Part shown: piece by piece, positions 48,466 through 60,753 of the stretch
Layout of the letters: the number at the start of each line of letters is the position of its first letter
How positions within the stretch are numbered: the first letter of the stretch is position 1
From: Opisthocomus hoazin
Lineage: Eukaryota; Chordata; Aves; Opisthocomiformes; Opisthocomidae
Length of the DNA: 64,000 nucleotides
Assembly (NCBI RefSeq): GCF_030867145.1
Contig: NC_134415.1
Location: 10,456,417 to 10,520,416, forward strand
Direction: 5' to 3'
Translations under genes and position numbers: made by a program
Notes under the pieces: generated by a model
Database searches by the model: none
Told to the model about the DNA's origin: nothing
What the model saw: only the letters and a program-made list of their open reading frames with translations

Positions 48466-49797
48466 GGGTTAAAAGCATAGTTTAATACTTTGTCTCAGCT
48501 TATTCTGTTATACATATGTCACATATCAGAAAATTCACTGTGGGGGAAAGGTGTAAAATCTTAGTCACTGTGAAAGCAAAATTTCAAGGAGCTTAATGTT
48601 AAGTTAGGGAGACAGAGTGCTTCAGAGATGTGCTAATCTGCAAGAATTCTGAAAGCACTGTCACAGGCCATCACAAATAAGTTAATATATTTTGAAGCTC
48701 TGGTGATAGCAAAGTTGGAAGACCTGCTTTTTAGAATAAGTTCTATATTGTTGTTACTGCAAAGGATCGAGGTAATTTTAATTGTATTAATTTTGACTGC
48801 AGCAAAAAGCAAGGCTTTGGAACAAATCTTGAAGGAGAAAATTATAAGAAAGAATTAGCTATTAGGTATATCATAAAAGGGCAAAGAAAAATGGAACAAA
48901 ATGCAGCATGGTTTTAGCAAAGATCAATAAGACTACATTGATAACTTTCTATGTACATTTGCTTTCTAGACAATACGAGAGTGGTAGTAAATAATTCATC
49001 TGGGTTTCGGTACAGAATGGAAACACTGCAAATCACTTACCCAAAGATGATGATTACTGGTGGTTTTGGTGAGGGACTCTATCATGTTACTTCTCTCCCA
49101 CCAGAGGAGAACAGCTTCATTTTGGCCAACTTCTGACTTGTGATAGGCTTGGTCAGGCTGTGGAAGTTTATTGCATAATTAATGCAAGAGTAGAGCTGGG
49201 TCCTGACCTTAGTGTTTGCACGACTCGACCTTTTCATCACTGAGTGAAATTTTCAGAAAACTTTTGTCTTTCTGTATCATAACACAAATTTCAAAATTAG
49301 GAACCAGGCTGGCATCAGGAGTTCATGCATCAGGACCAAGGTCTGCATTACTCAGTTTTTGACCTGACTGCTTCAGCTTTTTCCAGCATGATTTGTGCAA
49401 GTATGGCATATGGTTAAATAATCTTTTAACAGACCATTGTGGGATATGCTGAAATTGGTGTTGTTGCCATGTCTGATAGCCAGCACACGTGGAGCAAGCT
49501 GTTTTAAAACACAGCCACTTGGTTTGGTTGTGGGAATCTAGGGCTAAAGTGTAAGACAGGTTTTTTTGAAAACTGTTTGCTTCTAACATGCTTTCCGAGA
49601 TGTCTTTGTACTTCATTAAATCTGAGATCTTTCGAACACTTGAAGCTGTTAGCGTTATGTGATGCTCTTTCTGTAGCTGTGCAATAGGTTGCTTGTTCTA
49701 GCTGGGTTAGTTGAAATCTCAGTGATATGGTTGTTCAAGCTGTCTTTCACAATCCGGACTCTGTTTAAATGACTAGTGATAATTGTGGGGCTAAAAT

Positions 49798-49819
49798 GGG
49801 GGGGGGGGGGGGGGGGGGG
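49798..49819 (+). repeat. Poly(G) run of 22
   Basis: Uninterrupted guanine homopolymer within FMN2 intron 1, on the coding strand, so the pre-mRNA would carry it too. Such runs can form G-quadruplexes and are hard to sequence and assemble, so the true length is uncertain. Confidence 0.95.
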
Positions 49820-50394
49820 AATTACTTGCTTGAGTTGCACAGGTGTTGGTATATTGTGGTTCTAACTTACAACTGCTCAAGAGTTTTCATGGAAAATTTT
49901 TAAGTCAAGAGGGTACTAAGAGACGGGACAGCATAGAAGGTGGGAGATGGAGAAGCCAAGAGATTTAGACAGCTTGGCAGAAGGAAAGCATGGTGTTTAC
50001 TGTGATAATCAGATACAGGACTGACAGATGTGGAATTAATACTTGGTAATTTTATTCTAGTTGTTTGAAGAGTCTATGAATGTAATCAATCCATCAATCA
50101 ATGCATTCTTCAGTAGAATTTAATAAATATATTTTGCACTTTGAAATTACATTGAACTGTGTGTAGGCAGGCATAGAAAACTGGCAGTGCACAGGGAGAC
50201 AGTGTTTATGTATGTCTCTTGCTTAATTCTTTTGTTTAGACAGACTTTCTACTTTGACTTCTGAATTTAAGATGATATGTGGGTTGCTTTCATACCATCC
50301 ACTTGAATAGAGCCAGGAAATGTGGAGACAGAATATCAGAGAAGAAAGGACAGTCTTCTTGGGTGTTTCTACGCATCCCTAATTTTAGTAATAC

Positions 50395-50495
50395 TAAATA
50401 CTAAAATATAAGATATAAATATATATAAAAGAATAAATTAATATAATCTATATTATAATATGCCATATAAATATATAAAGAAATCAATATATAAC
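50395..50495. repeat. AT-rich simple sequence
   Basis: About 100 bp made almost only of A and T (ATATAAATATAT-type runs) in FMN2 intron 1. Low complexity. Confidence 0.85.
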
Positions 50496-50868
50496 CTCTG
50501 GGTTTTTTTCCTCTTAGAAACATGTATGTGTACAAGCAGTCAATGTAGATGTTGGCTATTACGCTGATAATAAAATCAAAAGGAACTATCTTTATGACAG
50601 AATTACAGGAATTTGTACCATAACCCTAAACCTTGACAAGTTTTTGTTATTTTTAAAGTTTATGTTGCCTGAAAGTAAGACTTATGACATACTTTATTTT
50701 ATGTTTATTCAGAGTGGAAGGATTAGATTTTTTTTCCTTTTTGTTACAAAATCATGTTGTGTCTGCAGTCCTGTTACTTGGTGGGTTTTCCATGTTTTAT
50801 GTAACCAGGCTGTGAGAAAACTGTCATGTGGTTTTAGGAAAGTATCTGTCAATGAAAATTCAATCCCT

Positions 50869-50931
50869 TTAAAAAAAAAAACAAAACAACAAAACAATCA
50901 AAAACAAAACAAAAATCAAAACAAAAATGTA
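50869..50931 (+). repeat. A-rich (AAAACAAA)-type simple sequence
   Basis: A-rich tract with periodic single C or TC interruptions. It makes a lysine/asparagine/glutamine-rich spurious frame. No retroposon body was recognised next to it. Confidence 0.85.
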
Positions 50932-53900
50932 ACGGCCAAAACGACTTCACAGGATGAGAGATCTGGACCAGTTACCCAATCTAAATCAGCAGAGGATTAG
51001 AAACTCTGCAGTGACAAAGAACAATAAATGAAGTCTCTAATCCTGGAATACTGGGCATAATCTCCTGGGTCAAGCTTCAGGCAAGTAAGAGACTAAATTA
51101 ATTTGTTATTTTTTTGGTGCAAATGTATGCTTATTACACATCTATGCAGGACCTGTGCTTGTTATTTGAAGAGGAGATGGCTAAAGTACCAATTTCCAGT
51201 TCTGTTTCATTCCCCAGGCTCCATGTGCATCTTTGAAAGCCTCTTCTTTCTCAGCAGTCACATGCTGCATATTATATTTAGGCTGACTGGTACAGATTAG
51301 CTGAAAAAATTGGAATTTGAAAAGTTTATGAAATGAAAGAAAAATATTAAAGAAATGTAATACTTTTGATCCTTGAAATATTAATTTTATATATGAAATA
51401 TTAGTCACTCGTTATAACTTGGTAGATTTGAGACATAGAAAAGTACATTAAACAGTAGAAAGATGAAAACGAAGTGTGATTGCCCCTAGGAAATGGTTCA
51501 GCAAGCTTTTGCTGTGTAGCTTGGGGGAATACGATGAATGAATAAAACCTGTACTGTAAAGTATTTAAGAAATTACATGTAGTTGCAGTTACTAGCTCAT
51601 CTGCAAGTAAGCATATATGGAAGTCTTTGCAGTATTTCTGCCTCTCAAGCATGTCTGTTGTCTTCTGGCATTCCGGGGAGCATTTGATACTGCGCAGTCC
51701 AGGCGCTTTGCTGGATGATTTAGGCCTCATCTAGTTGTGACCTTGATGGTAGTATATATAGAAAAGGAGACAAGAGAAGTGGAAGGCAGGAATGTTTTAG
51801 GCATATATGTGGCAGAAGGCATCTGAATTATTGTTTTTCCCAACTTTTGAATGCTGTATAAATCAGCTTTTCTTTTTCCCCATTTTCTGCTCTTTATTTT
51901 TTTTATTTTGTATAACCATGTTCACAATTGTAATTCTTTGTGAACTGAGAAACCATAGTAAGACTACAATTGTCTCTTTGTGTTTTGTAAGACTAATAGA
52001 AAACATATTCTAAATGGAGAAACATCACTTTGTCCATCTATTCTTCTTTTTCTTATTTTTCCTGTCCTAACTCCCAAAAGTAGAGCACTGCCTATAGTAC
52101 TTTTGGCTTCAAAGCGTGTGAAATCTCTTTGCTGTGTGAGCATTTATGATCTCATTGAAGTGGGGGGCGGGGGGAAGTAAACGGAAAGGAGTGCAAGCTG
52201 ATTTTGGTTTTTGAAGTTGTAAGCAGTACATGCAGGAGTCGCTGTTAACCCTTGGTGTTACTCTGAGTCAGGTGTTCAGGACTGGTTTTACACTGAAGCC
52301 ATTCACTCTGCATTAGGAAAAATTAAAATAGAAACCTGTCTCCAGTCTGTATAGGTTAAGATGTGCTAATGTAGCTGCTGTGCTAATGTTGAAAGTGTGG
52401 TGTGGTGCTCTGGTTATCAGGAGAGAGAATCGTGGGGGAGCCGCAGAAGGGGGAGCTTTTGGAGTGTAACTCATTTTGATTATTACATAATTAATCTCAA
52501 CTTGTGCTCACTGACAGCTGTGCTCCCAGGCTTTGGCAAATGCGGAGTAAGGAGGGTAGAAGACACATCTTTAGGGATAAATGTGAGGTTAAACAGTACC
52601 ATACTCAGGGAAACATTATTGCAAGCTTGTGTGGCTTTTTAGTATGTCTATGACTACTGTAGTTTTCCTGTCTCTTCCATTTGTCCCTCTCCCTCCCCTC
52701 AACAATTAAGCAAATCCAAAGCCAAGAACAATATGCTCATGGTATTGCTAGTTTTTAAGGATTTTATTGCTCACCTTGTTGCTCTTTGAAAGGTTGGTCT
52801 TCTAAGCAGATTGGACGGGAAAAGAGCTGTAATGTGAATTCATTGAGTCGGGATTTGCTTATATTTCTCTGCGGACAGTACCAAATATGCTTTCAACATT
52901 CAATAATTACATAGGCAATCAAGTGTAAGGCAAACCTGCATTTCCAGAGGAGTTTAGATGCTAATTTTTAGTGTCTGCTTGAGGAGAAAAAAGGTTGCCC
53001 TGGAATAAAAGGTAATTGTAATAGAAAGACCAAATGTGCTTTCTTCTAAATCGTGCAACCTCTGCTATCAAAAGTGACTCATAGTCCAGGTCATGACAGA
53101 TGAGGTGGTTCATATTATCAGTACTGATGGCCAAGGTCTGTAGCAGTTGCTGCCATATGGAAGGAGGTGTAATACAGACTCGCAGACACCTCTCCAGGCC
53201 AAGGGAGAATCTGTGGCTGTGTCAGGGTGGTACTGGGTGCATTTATTATATTAAATATTATGTGCATATTATATAATATATACGGCAGTTAATATTTCAT
53301 TATTATATGAAGTGATGTTTGTAGAAAGACTTTTGGTGGAGGTAGGCTTCTTTTCACCCTCCGCCTTGCATTTGAGTAAATATGGTTGCAGTAAATCTAA
53401 AGTTGAAAATGATCATTCAAGAATAGCAGTTACCTGCATTTTTCAAAAAGGGAAACAATATGAGTGGAAACCATACTGGGACTTGTGTATTTTCATTCTG
53501 CAGTGAATAGCTTACATATTCTACAGTTGTTGCCAGAGGTGGTTTTGATGACCAGTGTTGCTCAAGTCTTGGTCATAGTGATAGGATGAAGACCTGTAAT
53601 GTCATACAGGAGATCATAAGATCATAGTGCTAAATCATAATGAGAATGGGAGGAAGCAGCAGATGACAGGCAGGTGGAGAGCATGGAATTTGGAAGCTGA
53701 GCCAGAAGACCTAGGCTGAGCTATGGCAGCAAATGTATCACAAAATATCCATGGAAGGCGAAAGTACCTGGTACTTACAAACTTAATTTCATGTTCCTAT
53801 TCTTTTAGTTAATTAGCTGTGTAATCCTTTGTAAGAAAATAAAACAGAGAAGTTTTTTTTTTGATCCCTTGCTAGGATTTACTCAGTCATTCTAAGCTCC

Positions 53901-54215
53901 TGAAAAATAACTTATGAGTTTGCAGTTGTCTTATTTGCTGGAGGGTTTTGGCAAGATCCTCAGAATACTGAATTGACGTAAGGCTGAAACGTTCCTGCCT
54001 CCTATCCCATGCCAAACTAATACTTAGGGAAAAGGTAAGAATAGGCTCCAGGAGCTTCATGACCAGGGATTTCTGGGAAGAAAAGTTGTTTAAATTATAA
54101 AAAATAGGAGATTTTTTTAACTTTCTAGGAAAAAAAGAAGAGAGCTGAGAGATCTTTATTCTTTACTATTTTCATGCATGTAAAGGCAACCAAGAGAAAT
54201 TGCTTTACCATTGCA

Positions 54216-54340
54216 TTTCATGGAATCATTAAGGTTTGAAAAGGCCTCTAAGATCATCAAGTCCAACCGTCACCCCAACACCACCATGCCTGCTAAACCA
54301 TGTCCCGAAGTGCCACACCTACAGGCTTTTTGAACACTAT
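54216..54340 (-). mobile_element. CR1 LINE 3'-end fragment, third 3'-end type
   Basis: About 125 bp in FMN2 intron 1, antisense to the gene. The motifs AAGATCATCAAGTCCAACCGT, CCATGCCTGCTAAACC and GTCCCGAAGTGCCAC are typical of a CR1 3' terminal region that I associate with neoavian birds. It breaks off after GGCTTTTTGAACAC. Its 3'UTR type differs from the other CR1 copies here. Confidence 0.85.
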
Positions 54341-57300
54341 TTAAATCCCTGTAACAGAAATCAGCTGCTCATTTAATAATTATGAGATCATTTAATTAGT
54401 CCACGTTATTTGCAACCATCTTCACCTGTTGAGAACATATAGAGGTATCACCTCACGTGAGTTATGAATATGAGGTGATCAATGGTCTCTGAGGAAAAAG
54501 GCTTTTCTTGCTGCATTTTATTTATAAACCAAAGATGAAAAATTGTAGATCAAAGTCTTGCAGTTGAATTTGACTGGAATTTAGCCTATGCATTAAATAT
54601 GGCTGTGATTTTGGTTTTGCTGTTTAAGGGATAGATTCAGAGATTAATATTGTACAGTCAATATCACACATATAGACACAAAGTCATTTTAATTTGAATT
54701 AATTCCAAGCATGTGCAGTGCAGATAGATGGGGTGCTCGCAATCCATTTCTGAATCCAAACAAAAGTAGTTAAAAGCCCGTGGAGTCCAGTGTTCAAGAT
54801 GTATTTTTCTATACATAAGCACAAATATAACCGTCATCTAGCCCTGAATCAAAATCATACATGTGATTCCTGCTGCTTCACAAACGTCAGTGCAGGCGCA
54901 GGTAGGGTCAGAGAGCAGCGTGACAGGGGCAGATTTGGCACCAGCCTCCCCAGGCCATGGAGGACTGGGATGCTGACAATGCAGTGACAACTGGCTTTTA
55001 CCTGAAAACAGATGAAAGAGAAATGTCAGGTGCCCTTAACAAGGGAGGAACTACTTCTTGGTAAGCGGTGGCTTTCAAATTTTGTTCTCCATGTAAAATA
55101 GCTTTAGCCCTGCCTGGAGCTACAGTGCCACAGTGACTCTGGTGGGGTGTTGCCTCGAGAAAATTAGTGACATGCTCAAGTATTGGCACGTTTTCTTTTG
55201 GTAGTATTTGCTCCTCACTCCCCTGTACGGAAAATATGTATAGGCCTTTTCATAATTTTGGCTGGGTTTTAGGTTTGATGGGGGTGGGTGGTTGTGATGC
55301 TTGTAATGACCATTTAATTTGATGGTAAGCCCTAGCTGGTTAGGTACAAAACTCCAGTTGCTGAACAGTCTGTTCTAAATACATTGCCCAGTAAGTGCTT
55401 TAAACATATAACCCATTTCTTGTTGATACAGAGATTTTTTTCACAGCAGTTCTCAGTGAAGCTATTTCTGTATGCATTGAAAACTGAACTTTTTTCAGCT
55501 TGCATTTGGTAAAATGTGTTAACTGAACTAGCAAAATGCTTTTCTGTAAGTCATATTTCTGTGCCTGTCCTCAGGTTTCCATAGCAATTGCGAGGAACAG
55601 GCAAGCTATGTTAAAGCACAGCTTCATCCAAACATCGTTACCTTCGTGCTGCAAACCTTTATTTTTTTGACTCAACATATGCTTGATGGAAAGGACAGCT
55701 TAATAATATTAAAGTTAGAGTTAAATGATTGATTCCTTTAGCTTAAAAAGTACTAGCTAGTTTCGTTAAATAATTTTTACTACGCTATTTATTCCAAGAC
55801 TATTAATACACTGGAGAGAGTGTTTCAGGTTCAGATGGACAAAATGGCATAAGTAATGAGAGTAAAGTAAGAGAAATTAAGTTCATTAGTGGCTTTTTTA
55901 CATATGTACTTATTCTACAGTATCTGAATGTTAAAGTGTGTTTAGATAATTGTTAATTATCACTAAGAAATTATAGTTAATAACCACTATACGAATTAAA
56001 CTGCAACTGAATGGCAACTAAGATTCTGAACAAAGTATTTGATCTTGAGCAAGACTGTTGGGAAGTGCTGCAAAAATTAGCAAATGAATGGGTGGATTAA
56101 GAAAAAAAAAAAAGGCCTCATTTCCTGTATCGTTATTTACAGATATTATTCCTGTTAATCAGGTTAAAGTAAAAGGGGAGGGGGGAGGGAGGGGGCTATT
56201 CTGCTTCTGGATGTCCAGGAGAAGACTCTCTAAACAGGACAAGTTTATTTAAATATTGAAACATCCAGAAAAAAAAAAAAAATCAAGTCTGACATTCAAA
56301 AGCCATGGATAACATTTAATATAGCATGAAGAAATGCGTAGTTTTCTTGCATAGTCCTGTTGTTTCTGTGTATGTATAGTGCTCTTCCTCTGGTGTATTT
56401 TTTGTTGTTTTTCTTTCAGTGCATTTTAGATAAATGTAAAGCATTATCTTCCCATTCATCCTCATCACTTGCAATCTCTCTTTTAATTAGACAACTTTCC
56501 ATGTTGTTGAACTTTACTCAATGATATAAGGTGATACTATGGTAATATGGTGTGCTTTGCCCCAGAAATGCTACATGTTGGTGCTGTGCTGCCAGTGTGA
56601 TGCCTGTCTTGTACTCTTATTTTTCTCTAAAACTTGCTTATATATCTTTACCTCAATATTTATAGCTAGGAGAATCCCTGTATTGCAGTAAGAGGGCAGT
56701 AGCTAGGGGCTTTTTTAGTGGTCTTTTACAGCACCGCTGAGCATTGGCAACTACAACCCCAAAGAAAAAGTACTAGAAACAAATCACAGAAACATCTGTC
56801 GGGAGATCGCTCCCTGTTTGCGCTTCGCTTCTGTAGTTTCATACTGTTGCCTTTCTTCATGTAGGGGATTGCTGTACATTGCTGCAACTGTGGGTAGGTT
56901 GTTAAAAAATCACAGTGTGTATCGGTCAGTAAGAAAGTCTGTCTTCAATTAGTTAATGACTTTGAAGATTTAACAACTGAACTCTATCTTTAGATAAATA
57001 GAGAGATATGTTGAATAAGCAGTGATTTTAACATCGCCTTATAGGTGGTGAAACCAAGGAACAGAGGCAAACTAATTGGCAAACATAACAAAACTTGTGT
57101 ATCTTACAAGTTTATCCCCTAGCTTATCCGCTTGAATGTACTGTATTGTGCCTAATAAAAGGCTAGGAAACTTGGACTAATAATTCAGAATTATCAGATC
57201 TTTAGATGTGGAGACGAAAAATCTTAGAAATCACTTCTGACATTTTAATGTATTATTTGTTTTAGGGTGTATTGCCACGTGAAGTTGAAATAATACAGAA

Positions 57301-58582
57301 ACTTTGGGCTAAATTTCACTCAAGATTGTTTTTAAAGTGCATCCAGATGTTTAAAAGAAAAATCTTTTTAGTATGTTCGGAAAGGGAAATTTTACATTTT
57401 GAATAAAATCAACATTCAAACAGAAATCTTGCATTTGTATGTAAAAAATAGGACTATTCTTCTTATTATTATCAATGTTATTGTTATTAGTACTACTTTA
57501 AATGACACTAAAATGCTTTCTTCATGCACTATATTTTTTCTGGAAAATACCTTTGCTTTCCAGTGAGTGGGTGGAAAAAAACAGACTATAGAAACTGATT
57601 TAGGTACAAATTGTATTCCCAGCTAGTTCATACTAAAACATGAAATTAACTTTATTACTCTGTCTGCCTTTTCTCTTCCAGTAGATCTATTTCCTCTCTT
57701 TATTTATATCCTGTAAATCTGAATTTTGGCATCTTTTGACATTTTAGAGCTTAATCAAGCAATTTAATATTTTTACAATGTTGGTTTTACCACAGCCTGC
57801 ATATAGAACTGATTTTTGCCGTCTCTTTCTGGCTAACTGCACACAGTACAATGGTCTTTCAAACTTCTAGCATTGTCTCTTGTAACTTACTTTATAACAT
57901 ACTTCCTTCTTTCATGGTCTGGTGAGATAACAAAGAAAACACTTTGATCATGAAATTTGGCCCTATAATATGAGTAAGTCTCTTTTCTCACTCTTCAGAA
58001 GCTATATTTCTCTGAATTGCTGCTTGTGGCACTGCATTTTAGTTTGGAGCACTCTGCTGCTCTGGAGCTGTATTAAATGCAATTTTAAACAGAATAGTTA
58101 TCAGGTTTTTTTTGCTATTATTCCTTTATTGTGAGTTTCTCCAAAGAACTGGAGCACAATTTCTTAAAGACTGTGATCATTTTATGATTCAAAAAAAACA
58201 AAGGTTCATTCCAAGAGTTGAGAGACTTGATTATAGAATAACTTTGTGTGACACCCTTGGAGAAAGTTACTTCATTTCTTGGTAATATCTCAGTTTTCCC
58301 GTCAGGACAATTGTATAATATAAATAAATAAGAAATTGATACTACAATAGCATCTTACAGGTTTTGTTCCTACTCTGCAGTGCAGCCAACACAATGTATA
58401 TTTTCTTGGCTATCCTAATTAATGAGGCTACAGATCAGTTCAAATTATTATGTAGAAATATTTATATTAAAGACTTATTATCAGATACTTTACTCAAGAA
58501 TTCTTTTTTTATTTCTTTTTTTACTTCTAGTAGCTGAGATTTTCCATACACATTGTAATGCCTTGATCTTTGTGTCCTGTAG

Positions 58583-58791
58583 ATAGCTACAAATTCTTAT
58601 TGATCTGTGTCATCACCTTGGCAGGACGAACTCTGCTGGAAAAGCTCTTCAGCCAGCAGGAAAACGCACCACAAGAAGAAGCAGAAAAGCTATGTTCTCG
58701 CATTATTGCAATGGGTCTTTTGCTTCCATTCACCGACTGCTTCAGAGAACCATGTAATCAGAGTGCCCAGCAAAGCACACCCACCTTTGAT
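58583..58791 (+). CDS. FMN2: Formin-2, second coding exon
   Basis: 209-nt exon flanked by TGTCCTGTAG (acceptor) and GTAAGT (donor at 58,792). Joined to the phase-1 end of the first coding exon it restores an Asp codon and continues [22 protein letters not shown], then [36 protein letters not shown], ending ...TFD at phase 0. This is the well-conserved segment that follows the long N-terminal exon in mammalian FMN2. The segment looks like a compact helical module (hydrophobic helix, then a charged [11 protein letters not shown] helix); I do not assign it a named domain. The intron phase agreement (1 then 0) and intact splice sites support a functional exon. Confidence 0.95.
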
Positions 58792-60299
58792 GTAAGTACT
58801 GAAAGAGTTATCTTCTGTCTGTTTTGCCAAGAGGGATGTGATTTGTCAATGGCTTATCAGTGCTGAGAGCCTTGTTAGTCATTGTGATGAAATTTACCCT
58901 TAGGAGAGTGGCCAGCTATTTTTCTGGCTTCAGGTGTGTACGCTTTTGTATCCAGGTAAGTAGAAGTTTTAAAAGGATATCTCATAACTTGATTTCTTAG
59001 CTTTTTAACTCATATTTTAGTCTGCTATACTGTTCTTTATCTGTTGTTTTCATTAAATCTTTTTCTTTGATTCAAAGCACTCTATAGGACTACCAACATT
59101 TCAGTCCAATGGCTGCTTGACCAAAAATGCAAATTAAAAGAACAACAGAAAACAGAGTGTTGCGAAACTTTACAGAACCCAAATGAGATGTCTATGCTAG
59201 ATATTTTTTTTCCCGCCTGAAAAGACTTTTGATACAAAATAGTGCAGGGGTCAGTGCAAATCTGCCAGCTTCCAGCTGCAGTGCTATCTGTGCCTTTGGG
59301 CTGTCTGGCCAGAGTGCTGTTATTGGTGGTGTTTGCATACAGTTACAAAACTGTGGTGTAGACATCACCTAACATACTTTTCCTTCCTCTTGGATAATGA
59401 ATTCAACATAAGAACGTCTTTCGATTGCATAATACTGTACAACCTGTGAAGTTTTACAGTGAACTTATTTTTATGATCCTTGCCTTTAAATATTATCTTT
59501 GACGTTTCTTTGTACTGGTTTAAGTGACTGAAGATAATCAGAGTTTTTCTCTTCATTGATTAACTTAAAAATAATATACAAATAATAACTAATCTACTTA
59601 ATGCATTATAGTTAAGATCATCCCTATTCCACACATCAAGCTGAAGCTTGGTAGAAATACTCAAAAAATTATTGGCATGAATATGAGAGAACATGAGTCT
59701 TTTAAACTCTATAATAATCTTTTTCATCTTTCCTGAAGAGTAGTTTAACACAACTGGTAGTTTAACACAACTGGTGAAGGGAAAATGGGTAGAATAAATT
59801 TGTCCGATGAATTTTTAAAACTGACAAGCTTTCCTAGATAACCCAGCTTATCTACAAAATCATGGTCCCTCTAACAATATTCAGCTTCTACATTTTTTTT
59901 TAGAAAAACAATGTTTAAAACATTTTCAAATTGTTTTTTGAAATTAATTGAAAAATGGAGTGCGACAGTAAAACTGAGGTGACTTAAAATCACACATCAT
60001 CTGAAAGTGTTTATGGTTAAATACACTTAATAAAGTTACTGGAAAAGAGATGTTTATTTTTCGGGTTGTTTAAAGCAGTCTGGCAATGTTTTCAGTTCTG
60101 GTTTTAACATATATTCAGCTAATTTCTTCTTTAGAGCACTGAATACAATATTTAAAAAAAAAAAAAATAAGTTTCTCCTTACTTATAAACAGGTTTCCCC
60201 AAATTAAAAGTTTGGAAAGAAGTAGAAGAGGCTCTTTTGTTAACTGGTATAACATGCTTTGTTGAGTAAAAGAATGATTCTAGTTATCTTTCATTGAGG
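58792..60299 (+). other. FMN2: FMN2 intron 2, first part
   Basis: Starts with GTAAGT. AT-rich; contains a 17-bp perfect tandem duplication at 59,741-59,774. No exon is seen. Confidence 0.7.
59741..59774 (+). repeat. 17-bp perfect tandem duplication
   Basis: TAGTTTAACACAACTGG occurs twice back to back. A recent small duplication, probably polymorphic. Confidence 0.97.
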
Positions 60300-60753
60300 G
60301 TCAGAGGAGGCCACAAAAATGATCAGAGGGTTGGAGCATCTCTCCTAGGAGGACAGGCTTGAGAGAGTTGGGGTTGTTCAGTCTGGAGATGAGAAGGCCT
60401 GGGGAGACCTTACAGCATCCTGCCAGCACCTGAAAGGGGCCTACAAGAAAGCTGGAGAGGGACTTTTTACAAGGGCATGGAGTGACAGGACAAGGGGTGA
60501 TGGCTTTAAACTGAAAGAGGGTAGATTTAGATTAGATACAAGGAAGAAATTCTTTGCTCTGAGGGTGATGAGGCACTGGCACAGGTTTTCCAGAGAAGCT
60601 GTGACTGCCCCCTCCCTGTCAGCGTTCAAGGCCAGGTTGGATGGGGCTTTGAGCAACCTGGTCTGGTGGAAGGTGTCCCTGCCCATGGCAGGGGGGTTGG
60701 AACCAGATGATCTATAAGGTCCCTTCCAACCCTTACCATTCTGTGATTGTATG
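60300..60753 (+). mobile_element. CR1 LINE 3' fragment, second 3'-end type
   Basis: About 450 bp of CR1, sense to FMN2, in intron 2. It keeps the C-terminal part of ORF2 (the KKFFALRVMRHWHRFSREAVTAPS region and sequence upstream of it) and the 3'UTR with CTGGTCTGGTGGAAGGTGTC and ACCAGATGATCT motifs, ending at TTCTGTGATTGTATGAT. Several frame-disrupting differences are likely. Related to the 34.7 kb copy. Confidence 0.93.

Larger units (their letters stand above)
40927..58582 (+). other. FMN2: FMN2 intron 1 (17.7 kb)
   Basis: Begins with GTGAGT at 40,927 and ends with TGTCCTGTAG at 58,582. It contains a duplicated piece of the first coding exon (42,613-42,715), a 39-nt hairpin (48,427-48,465), a poly(G) run (49,798-49,819), AT-rich and A-rich simple sequence near 50.4 and 50.9 kb, and one small CR1 fragment at 54.2 kb. 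No further exon is recognised. The rest is AT-rich DNA with only short open frames. Confidence 0.85.

Noticed and set aside
58795..58866. Continuation of the FMN2 frame past 58,791
   Set aside because: A clean GTAAGT donor ends the exon and the mammalian protein diverges from this point into the next exon.
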